Source: Bifidobacterium goeldii (GTDB taxonomy: Bacteria; Actinomycetota; Actinomycetes; Actinomycetales; Bifidobacteriaceae). Taken from it: 41,688 nucleotides of DNA. The stretch is from NCBI RefSeq assembly GCF_003951095.1, contig NZ_QXGL01000010.1, positions 1-41,688 of the forward strand. Direction: 5' to 3'. The first letter of the stretch is position 1. Each line of letters begins with the position of its first letter. The position numbers and the translations under genes are program-made. Below, piece by piece: positions 33,262-41,688 of this stretch. The notes under the pieces were generated by a model. That model saw only the letters and a list, made by a program, of their open reading frames with translations, was not told the origin of the DNA and did no database searches.

Positions 33262-33278
33262 GTTGCACACTTTGCAAC
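33262..33278. promoter_or_regulatory. Small inverted repeat ahead of the MATE gene
   Basis: GTTGCA-cactt-TGCAAC lies about 50 bases upstream of the transporter start, a likely operator or promoter-linked site. TACGAT at 33305-33310 could be the -10 box, giving a leader of about ten bases. Confidence 0.35.
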
Positions 33279-33326
33279 GTCATGGTAAGCCGCGCGGGCG
33301 GGCATACGATACAGTGAGCCGACGTG

Positions 33327-34796
33327 ATGACAACGAACGAACGCAACGACACGGACCATACCGCCCGCGAGACGGGCGCAGCTGACACCACCGCGCACAC
33401 AGCGCACACGCTGCGCACTGCCGACCGCACCCAAGCCAGCACATCAGGCACGTCCGGCACATCCAGCGGCACATCAGGCACACCGGGCGTTTACCGCCAA
33501 ATTCTCACGCTCGCACTGCCCACTTTCGGCCAGCTGATTGCCGAACCAGCGTTCATTCTTATCGACACTGCCATCGTCGGCCACGTCAGCGATGCTGCAC
33601 TTGCCGGCCTGTCAGTCGGCTCAACCATCATCCTTACCGTCGTCGGGCTGTGTATTTTCCTCGCCTACGGCACTACTTCGCAGGTTGCGCGACTCATCGG
33701 CGCAGGCCGCCGCCGCGAAGGACTCGAAGCTGGTATCGACGGATTATGGCTCGCGCTCATCATCGGCATTATTGTCTCGGCTGCACTGTTTGCCGCTGCA
33801 GAACCGTTATGCTTCGCGATGGGCGCGCGCGGCGATGTGCTCCACGACGCAACCGCGTATCTCACAGCAATCGTGTTCGGACTGCCCGGCATGCTGCTCG
33901 TGTACGCAGCGAACGGCATTTTCCGCGGGCTCAAAAAAGTACGCATTACGCTCATCGCAGCAGTCGCGGGCGCAATCGTCAACACGGTGCTTGACCTACT
34001 GTTCGTTTTCGGATTCGGCTGGGGTATTGCCGGCTCGGGAGCCGCAACGCTTATCGCGCAATGGTTTATGGGTATATTCCTCGTCGTCCCCGCACTGCTG
34101 TGGTCAAGCGCGGACGGCGCCAACTGGCGGCCGCGTTTGAGCGGTATTCTGCGCAGCGCTGGCGATGGCGTACCGCTGTTTATTCGCACGCTCGCCCTGC
34201 GTGCTTCGATGGTGGGCACGGTCATGCTCGCTACACATATGGGCACGCATGTGCTCGCCGGCTATCAAGCCGTGAATTCGACGTGGAATTTTGTGATCAA
34301 TATTCTTGATGCGATCGGCATCGCTGGGCAAACATTAGTAGCCAGCGAGCTGGGAGCGAAGCAACGCGACCGAGCGCGCGCCATGACGACCGCTGCGGCG
34401 AAAGCGGGCGCATGGTCAGGTGCCGCTGTAGGCGTAACGCTTGCGGCGATCAGCTTCGCGATTGCGCCAGCGTTCACTGCAAACCCGCAGATTCGCGGGC
34501 TGATTATTATCGGCATGATCACATTGGCACTGTTCCAGCCGCTTAACGGATGGACGTGGGCTGTTGATGGCATTCTGATTGGCGCCGGCGATTTTCGCTA
34601 TCTCGCAATCGCCTGCACGGCGATTATGCTCATCTACTTGCCCACGCTGGCGGGCATCAACATGCTCGACGGCGTATGGATTACCTCCGACACTGCGCGC
34701 ATGATCATCCTCTGGGCTGCAATCAACGTAATCTTCGTTGGGTTGCGTGGCGTGTTCAACGGACTGCGCATTCGCAGCGACGCATGGATACGCTAA
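33327..34796 (+). CDS. MATE-family efflux transporter (DinF-like)
   Basis: 489 residues from the ATG at 33327 (a GTG one codon earlier is possible). An unusual N-terminal extension of about 53 residues is rich in Thr, Ser, Gly and His, ending in SGTSGTSSGTSGTPG repeats. The 12-helix MATE core begins VYRQILTLALPTFGQLIAEPAFILIDTAIVGHVSDAALAGLSVG. NGIFRGLKK and GYQAVNSTWNFVINILDAIGIAGQTLVASELG fit the DinF branch. These are cation-coupled drug/organic-cation exporters; substrate unknown. No start codon lies between the extension and the core, so the extension is probably translated. Confidence 0.9.
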   Translation: MTTNERNDTDHTARETGAADTTAHTAHTLRTADRTQASTSGTSGTSSGTSGTPGVYRQILTLALPTFGQLIAEPAFILIDTAIVGHVSDAALAGLSVGSTIILTVVGLCIFLAYGTTSQVARLIGAGRRREGLEAGIDGLWLALIIGIIVSAALFAAAEPLCFAMGARGDVLHDATAYLTAIVFGLPGMLLVYAANGIFRGLKKVRITLIAAVAGAIVNTVLDLLFVFGFGWGIAGSGAATLIAQWFMGIFLVVPALLWSSADGANWRPRLSGILRSAGDGVPLFIRTLALRASMVGTVMLATHMGTHVLAGYQAVNSTWNFVINILDAIGIAGQTLVASELGAKQRDRARAMTTAAAKAGAWSGAAVGVTLAAISFAIAPAFTANPQIRGLIIIGMITLALFQPLNGWTWAVDGILIGAGDFRYLAIACTAIMLIYLPTLAGINMLDGVWITSDTARMIILWAAINVIFVGLRGVFNGLRIRSDAWIR

Positions 34797-34826
34797 TCGC
34801 CACGAAGCGCAGCCTATCGCAATCCA

Positions 34827-36662
34827 CTACCGCTTCGGCAGGTGGTAGCGGGCAGCGTTGTACATCGTGCGCACGAGCGAGGCACGCCAATTACTCCAGC
34901 CATACTGCTTAGTAATCGCCTCACCGGGAGTCGCTCCCAGCGAAGAACCATCGGCACGCGTGAGATCGAACAGCATGTCGAGCAGCACGCCATCGCGGTC
35001 AATGCGCGCGGCAAGCTCTGCACCAACCGCTGGGTCGTTCGGATTGCGGCCGGTCGCAAACTCAGACAACGTCAGATGTTCACGTACCAAAATCGTCGTC
35101 CACCGCGCGATATCCGGGTCGAATCCCATGCGCTTCATAATCGTCGCCGCGTGACGCGCACCCTCCGCCGCATGATCGTTCACAAATGGCCGCTTGCCAA
35201 TATCGTGCAAAATACCAGCCATTAACAGCGCTGTGTAATGCCGATCATCGTATCGGTCGCCGCTGGGCGATTCGCGCCCCAAACGCGACACCACTTCAAC
35301 ACTGTGGCGGTCGATCGTGTAGCGGTGAGCCGCCGAGGCACTCGGTCGATTACGAATACCCAACCATTCAGGCATCCACCGGCCGGGAATATCTGCGAAA
35401 TCAATCTCCTCCCACACGTTCATCAACGCCGGGCCGCTCGCCAGCAAGCGCACAAACAAGTCGCGCGAAGTCTCATCCCACGCAGAATCGCGAATCGGGC
35501 AGCGGCGCAGATTACCCAGTGTCACCGGGCTGATTGGCAAGTCAAATTCTGCGGCCGCAGTAGCCACGCGCAACGGCAGATCGCGGTCAGTAGACGGGTC
35601 AACGCCAGGCGCGAGCACGATTTCCTGCTCATGCTTTGCCACACCGGGAGCTACCACTTCGAATTTTGGCGCTTCACGCTTGCCGCCACCGCGCGGAGAC
35701 AAGATTTGGAAGAAGGAAAAACGCGGATGCTCATGCACTAGCGAATGCTCAGCGCGCGACGCGGTGGAATCCAAGGCGAACGCGATCTGGCGGCCAATGC
35801 GCGCCAAACGAGTTTGCAAATCATCAATCGAACGCGCTTCACGCTCCCCAGCTGGCAATGTTGGATCGGCAAGGCCCAGCATTGCCGCCACCTTGTCCTG
35901 ATAGGGAGAAAGCAGCAGATTTGTGTCTTTATTCGCAGTGAGGTGGATGCAGTCGCGCACGTCCAGCAGTGCGTCAACCGCCTCATCGTAGCGACCGTGC
36001 GGGCGATCAGCCAGCCACGAAGCTGCGAGCGCAGACACCAGCACTGAGTCACGCAAGCCGCCGCGCGCTTCTTTAATATCCGGCTGGTTGATATAGGCGA
36101 GCCGGCCAAACTCGTCAAGCCGCTTGGTCGCCGATTCCAATAGTTCCGGCAAGCGTTTGCGCGCAGCTTTGCGCCAGCGTTCCAAAATCGAGGTAGCGGT
36201 GGATTCGATTAACGCCGTATCCCCGGTGATCGGCTTCACATCCAACCAGCCCATCGCTGCCGGTAAATCGGAATCGGTAACCGCTTCGCATTGTTGGCGT
36301 GTACGGATTGACTGGTCCAGGTCAAGCCCTGAATCCCACAGCGGATACCACAGTTTATTGGCGAGCTCGTTCAACTGCTGATCGTTGAGCGCGTGCGGCT
36401 CGTAAATAATCACCAAGTCCAAATCAGAGCTAGGGCCAACCTGACCGCGAGCGAGCGAGCCGACTGCGCCGAAGCCAATGCCGGTGGTAGGAACGCTGAA
36501 CGATACGCTATCAACTGCCTGCTGCCACAACTGGCGCAAGCAATCCATCGCCAGTGCAGTGCGCGCCTTGCGCTTGGCAGCACCATTACGGTAGATGCCA
36601 TCTTGATCGGGCTGACTCATATCCATGAACCGCTGTTTGAGTCCATCAACCGCCGAAGTCAT
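34827..36662 (-). CDS. glnD: PII uridylyltransferase-like protein GlnD, short form
   Basis: 611 residues from the ATG at 36662 (AGAGGAA 7 bases upstream; longer frames run through the terminator ahead of it). The nucleotidyltransferase motif GSLARGQVGPSSDLDL gives G68-S69 and D80/D82; the uridylyl-removing HD domain has GILHDIGKRP (H486-D487). E. coli GlnD is about 890 residues and ends in two ACT domains that sense glutamine; this protein ends about 125 residues after the HD motif and lacks both. It should modify GlnB at Tyr51 (or adenylylate it, as in corynebacteria). Lies after glnB on the same strand, beyond a terminator. Confidence 0.9.
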   Translation of the reverse strand: MTSAVDGLKQRFMDMSQPDQDGIYRNGAAKRKARTALAMDCLRQLWQQAVDSVSFSVPTTGIGFGAVGSLARGQVGPSSDLDLVIIYEPHALNDQQLNELANKLWYPLWDSGLDLDQSIRTRQQCEAVTDSDLPAAMGWLDVKPITGDTALIESTATSILERWRKAARKRLPELLESATKRLDEFGRLAYINQPDIKEARGGLRDSVLVSALAASWLADRPHGRYDEAVDALLDVRDCIHLTANKDTNLLLSPYQDKVAAMLGLADPTLPAGEREARSIDDLQTRLARIGRQIAFALDSTASRAEHSLVHEHPRFSFFQILSPRGGGKREAPKFEVVAPGVAKHEQEIVLAPGVDPSTDRDLPLRVATAAAEFDLPISPVTLGNLRRCPIRDSAWDETSRDLFVRLLASGPALMNVWEEIDFADIPGRWMPEWLGIRNRPSASAAHRYTIDRHSVEVVSRLGRESPSGDRYDDRHYTALLMAGILHDIGKRPFVNDHAAEGARHAATIMKRMGFDPDIARWTTILVREHLTLSEFATGRNPNDPAVGAELAARIDRDGVLLDMLFDLTRADGSSLGATPGEAITKQYGWSNWRASLVRTMYNAARYHLPKR

Positions 36663-36700
36663 ACATATTCCTCTCGTCAGAGGGAGCCGAATGCGAAACG

Positions 36701-36739
36701 AAAAATCCCCGCACGGCAGCAATGTGCAGCGTGCGGGGA
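36701..36739 (-). terminator. Intrinsic terminator between glnB and glnD
   Basis: TCCCCGCACG (36706-36715) and CGTGCGGGGA (36730-36739) form a perfect 10-bp stem; on the minus strand it is followed by TTTTTC. glnD begins only 39 bases later, so it is either read by partial readthrough or from a promoter within this short stretch. Confidence 0.9.
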
Positions 36740-36782
36740 CCTGTCTTATTGATAACCCGTACCCGAAGGCGCGGGTAGCTTG

Positions 36783-38412
<1,630 letters not shown>

Positions 38413-38553
38413 GTGCTACCTCCCTCTCTCTGTATCTCACGCTCGCTTTCGCGTCTAGCGCGAAGCGAATCGTTTACTACTCATATGTTCTTCGCTGGGT
38501 CGTGCCCTGCGAAACTCACAAGCGTTATGGAACGCCTGCAGCATGTTGAACAA

Positions 38554-38569
38554 GTTACATAAGGTTACA
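38554..38569 (-). promoter_or_regulatory. Repeated GTTACA motif upstream of amtB
   Basis: GTTACA occurs at 38554-38559 and again at 38564-38569, a 10-base direct repeat; on the minus strand it reads GTAAC-n5-GTAAC. GlnR sites in actinobacteria have GTnAC half-sites spaced one turn apart. The site is about 145 bases before amtB. The gap 38413-38776 also holds the ftsY terminator and no gene. Confidence 0.4.
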
Positions 38570-38696
38570 CGCATGTAAAAATGCGACTGAATCATGCCGG
38601 GCTGCAACGAGCGGCGAGCGCGCAATACCTGTTTTTCTGCGGGATTGCAGATTTCGTGTGTATACTCGGTCGAAAAATGAATGGTCGCGGATATAA

Positions 38697-38730
38697 CAAA
38701 GCCGACGTTCACAACGTGGACGTCGGCTTG
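38697..38730 (-). terminator. Intrinsic terminator of ftsY
   Basis: AAGCCGACGT (38699-38708) and ACGTCGGCTT (38720-38729) pair perfectly. The minus strand continues TGTTATAT. It lies about 45 bases past the ftsY stop. Confidence 0.75.
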
Positions 38731-38776
38731 AAAATATGGCGGCTATAAACGGCCTTGAATTACCGCAGACTACGCA

Positions 38777-40093
38777 CTACGCGAGGATACCGTCAACAAA
38801 GCCTTCTGGATCAAACGGCGCAAGATCGTCAGGGCCTTCACCAAGGCCAACGAGCTTAACCGGCACACCGAGCTCCTTCTGCACGGAGATCACGATGCCG
38901 CCCTTGGCGGAGCCGTCGAGCTTGGAGAGCACTACGCCGGTGATGCCGATCGCCTCAGCGAACACCTTGGCCTGGGTCATGCCGTTCTGGCCGGTGGTCG
39001 CGTCGAGCACGAGCAGCACCTCATCCACTGGCAGATTCTTTTCGGTCACGCGGCGGATCTTGCCCAGCTCATCCATCAGGTTTGCTTTGTTCTGCAGGCG
39101 GCCAGCAGTGTCGATAATGAGCACGTCAGCGTTGTCTTCCTTAGCGCGCGCGCTTGCTTCGAATGCAACCGACGCCGGGTCAGCACCATCCTTGTCGGAG
39201 CGGACTACAGGCACGTTGACTTTAGCGCCCCACGTTTCCAGCTGATCAGCAGCAGCGGCACGGAACGTATCGGCCGCGCCCATCACAACCTTCTTGTCCT
39301 CAGAAACAAACAAGCGAGCCAGCTTGCCGGCGGTCGTGGTCTTGCCAGTACCGTTGACGCCGACCATGATGATCACGCCAGGCTTGTTCGCGCCCGGCTT
39401 GTTAACGTTGAGACGACGATCAGTATCACGCCCGACCAGATCGAGCAGCTTCTCCTTCAAGCCAGCGCGCACTTCGGCGGCATCGGCCTTGCCGGTGATG
39501 CGAGCGTCCTTGCGCAGCTCCTCGACCAGCTGTTCGCTAGCCTCAGCGCCGACATCGGCCAGCAGCAGCGTATCTTCGACATCCTCCCAGTCAGCTTCGG
39601 ACAGATTGTCCTTTGTGAGAATGTTGAACAGCGCCTTGCCGAACGGGTTTGTGGACTTCGCGAGCTTCGCGCGCAAACGCTGGATGCGCGAGCCGGCTGA
39701 TTCTGGCTTGTCCGCGGGCTTTGGCGCGGGGGACGGAGCAGGTTCAGACGCAGCGGGTGCGGATTCAGGCGCAGCAGGCGCAGGCTCTTCAGCCTTTGCC
39801 GGCGCTTCCTGAGCGGTCTTATCAGCAGCAACGCCACCCGCAGTGGCAGAACCGGGGGCTTCGCCGGCGTCGGTACGTTCGCTAGTAGATTCGGCGGCGC
39901 TCTGTGCCGCAGCCGACTGCGATTCACGCTGGGCTTGTTCAGCGGCGATTCGAGCATCAGCCTTCGCTTTTGCTTCAGCTTCAGCGCGAGCGAGCGCCTT
40001 CTTGCGCGAGCGATCATTCCACACGCCCCACGCGATCAACACGATGGCAATGGCCACTACGGCCACAATGCCGATAATCACATTCGTATCCAT
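38777..40093 (-). CDS. ftsY: Signal recognition particle receptor FtsY
   Basis: 438 residues. An N-terminal membrane helix (about 5-23) is followed by a charged, Ala/Glu/Pro-rich A domain to about 130, a helical N domain, and the SRP GTPase G domain with GVNGTGKTTTAGKLARL (P-loop), DTFRAAAADQLETW, DTAGRLQNKANLM and LSKLDGSAKGG. It docks the ribosome-SRP complex at the membrane translocon. It has its own terminator and is transcribed away from the TetR gene. Confidence 0.97.
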   Translation of the reverse strand: MDTNVIIGIVAVVAIAIVLIAWGVWNDRSRKKALARAEAEAKAKADARIAAEQAQRESQSAAAQSAAESTSERTDAGEAPGSATAGGVAADKTAQEAPAKAEEPAPAAPESAPAASEPAPSPAPKPADKPESAGSRIQRLRAKLAKSTNPFGKALFNILTKDNLSEADWEDVEDTLLLADVGAEASEQLVEELRKDARITGKADAAEVRAGLKEKLLDLVGRDTDRRLNVNKPGANKPGVIIMVGVNGTGKTTTAGKLARLFVSEDKKVVMGAADTFRAAAADQLETWGAKVNVPVVRSDKDGADPASVAFEASARAKEDNADVLIIDTAGRLQNKANLMDELGKIRRVTEKNLPVDEVLLVLDATTGQNGMTQAKVFAEAIGITGVVLSKLDGSAKGGIVISVQKELGVPVKLVGLGEGPDDLAPFDPEGFVDGILA

Positions 40094-40201
40094 GTCTCCA
40101 GCGTAAAAACCGCAAGGGACAGCGGGAATCGGGATACGACGCGCGATCGGCGCCGATCGTGCCGCGGCATCGCAACCATACCGCCAACTACACTGGTGGG
40201 C

Positions 40202-40999
40202 ATGGGCAATACTTCACGCATGACATCGCTGCAACGCCGCGAGCAGCTCATTCAAGTGGGCCGCGCGCTATTCGCCGCTAAAGGTTTCGAGGCGGTAAGC
40301 GTTGAGGAGATCGCAGCGAACGCGAAGGTGAGTAAGCCGATTGTCTACGAGCATTTCGGCGGTAAAGAAGGACTGTACGCGGTGATCGTCGATCGTGAAA
40401 TGCGCGCGCTCACCGATGCACTGACGGCGACACTGTCCGACCCGGATATGCACCCGCGGCAGATCGTGGAAAAGGCTGCGCTGGCGCTGCTCACCTATAT
40501 TGAGGAGAACGCGGAAGGATTCCAAGTGTTGGTGCGCGACTCCCCCAGCACTGACCCAGCCGGCTCGTTCAACTCGCTGCTGGGCGATATTAGTATGCGC
40601 GTTGAGGATTTGTTGACCGCTGCGTTCAAGCGGCAGAAGCTATCAACCAAAGGCGTGCCGTACTATGCGCAGATGCTTGTGGGCATGACCGTGTTTACCG
40701 GCCAGTACTGGGCTGATCGACCGAAAGTCAATAAAGAGCAGCTGGCTGCGTACATTGTTGATCTTGCGTGGCATGGATTGTCGCGGCTTGATTCCAAGCC
40801 AACATTGCGCTTCGAGGGGCAGCGCGCGCAGCAGATCGCGGCGAAGGCTGCACGCGAAGCTGCAAAAGATGCTGCGAAAAGCGCCGCAAAGGGTGTCGCA
40901 GAGGATGCAGCGCAAGAATCTGACAGTAGCAGTACGCCAGCGTCCGCTGAGCCTGAGTCCGATCCGTCATCGCCAGTCGAGTCGGAAGACGCCAACTGA
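40202..40999 (+). CDS. TetR-family transcriptional regulator
   Basis: 265 residues from the ATG at 40202. The helix-turn-helix region is GRALFAAKGFEAVSVEEIAANAKVSKPIVYEHFGGKEGLYAVI at about 20-62. A helical ligand domain follows to about 205. The C-terminus is unusual: a Lys/Ala-rich repeat (AREAAKDAAKSAAKGVAEDAA) and a Ser/Pro/Glu-rich acidic tail of about 30 residues. No good ribosome site precedes the ATG; TACACT lies 7 bases upstream, possibly another near-leaderless start. Divergent from ftsY. Its targets are not visible. A 15-bp tandem repeat begins at the stop codon. Confidence 0.9.
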   Translation: MGNTSRMTSLQRREQLIQVGRALFAAKGFEAVSVEEIAANAKVSKPIVYEHFGGKEGLYAVIVDREMRALTDALTATLSDPDMHPRQIVEKAALALLTYIEENAEGFQVLVRDSPSTDPAGSFNSLLGDISMRVEDLLTAAFKRQKLSTKGVPYYAQMLVGMTVFTGQYWADRPKVNKEQLAAYIVDLAWHGLSRLDSKPTLRFEGQRAQQIAAKAAREAAKDAAKSAAKGVAEDAAQESDSSSTPASAEPESDPSSPVESEDAN

Positions 41000-41050
41000 A
41001 CTGGCGCCAACTGAACTGGCACTAACTGAGCTGGCACTAACTGAACTGGC
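40991..41050. repeat. 4 x 15-bp tandem repeat spanning the TetR stop
   Basis: Units are GCCAACTGAACTGGC (40991 and 41006), ACTAACTGAGCTGGC (41021) and ACTAACTGAACTGGC (41036). The first unit holds the last two codons and the TGA of the regulator; every unit repeats TGA in that frame. In another frame the repeat would read TELA-type repeats. Unit length is a multiple of three, so copy-number change would not alter the reading frame. Confidence 0.85.
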
Positions 41051-41171
41051 TTAGTGTAAATTCACCGCCGCCTATTACACTGACGAGTCAGCAGCGCTCG
41101 CACAGCGACTCACAGCAGTCAACAGCACACAGGCAAGCGCACCCAGGCACAAACGAGGACACTACCGGATT

Positions 41172-41688
41172 ATGAACACTGACAAGACGCTCACCTTCGT
41201 GGTGCCCGCATACAACATGGAAACGTATTTGGAGCGTTGCGTAGAATCGCTACTCTCCGCAACGGACCCGAGCGATATCGAAGTGCTTATCGTTGACGAT
41301 GGTTCCCGTGACAGCACTGGCGAGCTCGCTGACCTGTATCAGCATCGTTGGCCGAACAATGTGCGCGCAATCCATCAGCCAAATAAGGGGCATGGCGGCG
41401 CGGTCAACACTGGTATTGCGAACGCGAGCGGCATGTATGTCAAAGTCGTGGACGCTGACGACTGGGTGGATACGCCGTCAATCGACACGTTGATGGACAC
41501 GCTGCGCGCTCAGCGAGACGCAGCCGAACCAGTCGACATGATCGTCACGAACTACGTGTACGACAAAGTCGGCAAGCGCGTCAAGCACACCGTTAATTTC
41601 CGCCATGCGATGACCACCAACACTGTGCTCGGCTGGGATGATCTCGGCCGTTTTGGCTTAGCAGAATACATTCTGATGCACGCGCTGA
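41172..41688 (+). CDS. Family 2 glycosyltransferase, N-terminal part (cut by window end)
   Basis: 172 residues are present; the frame is open at the right edge. GT2 landmarks: LTFVVPAYNMETYLERCVESLL at the start, VLIVDDGSRDSTGELADLY (nucleotide-binding Asp pair), PNKGHGGAVNTGIANASG and the metal-binding VVDADDWVD. The GHGGAVNTG form is seen in glycosyltransferases making cell-surface polysaccharides. It starts 120 bases after the tandem repeat. The TGA that ends the window is out of frame. Confidence 0.88.
   Translation, partial: MNTDKTLTFVVPAYNMETYLERCVESLLSATDPSDIEVLIVDDGSRDSTGELADLYQHRWPNNVRAIHQPNKGHGGAVNTGIANASGMYVKVVDADDWVDTPSIDTLMDTLRAQRDAAEPVDMIVTNYVYDKVGKRVKHTVNFRHAMTTNTVLGWDDLGRFGLAEYILMHAL

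Overview
The window reads as chromosomal DNA of a high-GC actinobacterium, almost certainly a Bifidobacterium. The strongest markers are a 655-residue GH127 beta-L-arabinofuranosidase whose active-site residues fall at the same numbers as B. longum HypBA1 (E322, E338, C340, C417, C418), the actinobacterial gene sets dnaB-murT-gatD and amtB-glnB-glnD, a glutamyl-Q-tRNA synthetase homologue and zinc-ribbon/proline-rich membrane proteins. There is no rRNA, CRISPR array, integrase or intact insertion sequence, so the genus call is inference and the species is left open. Genes are numbered from the sequence given; most run on the minus strand.

Layout. 1-6.9 kb (minus): a DUF4190-type membrane protein, a class C sortase coupled to acylphosphatase, a YggS/PLPBP protein, a GluQ-RS-like enzyme overlapping a DUF3152 metalloprotease-like protein, and an aquaglyceroporin. 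7-9.5 kb: tRNA-Lys(CTT) with promoter and terminator, then the ribosomal operon rpsF-ssb-rpsR-rplI with its terminator. 9.5-14.5 kb: two divergent zinc-ribbon membrane proteins. 14.6-17.1 kb: ribose-phosphate pyrophosphokinase, a palindromic MITE-like element, a GDPD-family phosphodiesterase. 17.3-24.7 kb: an arabino-oligosaccharide utilisation locus (binding protein, two permeases, GH127) with a divergent LacI regulator and a clear promoter/operator arrangement. 24.7-25.7 kb: a YddG-like exporter.

25.7-26.8 kb is the least ordinary part: a 53-residue membrane miniprotein not captured by a normal ORF cutoff, a divergently transcribed structured RNA with its own promoter and terminator, and an orphan HicB-like antitoxin, tied together by exact copies of one decamer (ATATCATCAA). 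26.8-33.3 kb (minus): an ABC1/UbiB kinase, a phasin-like protein, GatD and MurT (lipid II amidation), DnaB helicase, and upstream of dnaB a dense cluster of DnaA-box-like sequences. 33.3-41.7 kb: a MATE transporter, the nitrogen-signalling genes glnD, glnB and amtB, ftsY, a TetR regulator followed by a 4 x 15 bp tandem repeat, and the start of a family 2 glycosyltransferase cut by the window end.

Most worth checking: the miniprotein/RNA/HicB locus, the DnaA-box cluster next to dnaB, MurT without its usual Cys4 zinc ribbon, GlnD without ACT domains, a pair of mutually exclusive hairpins upstream of the UbiB-like gene, a TTTCGCA operator cluster for the arabinoside locus, and two genes that look leaderless (DUF3152 and dnaB).
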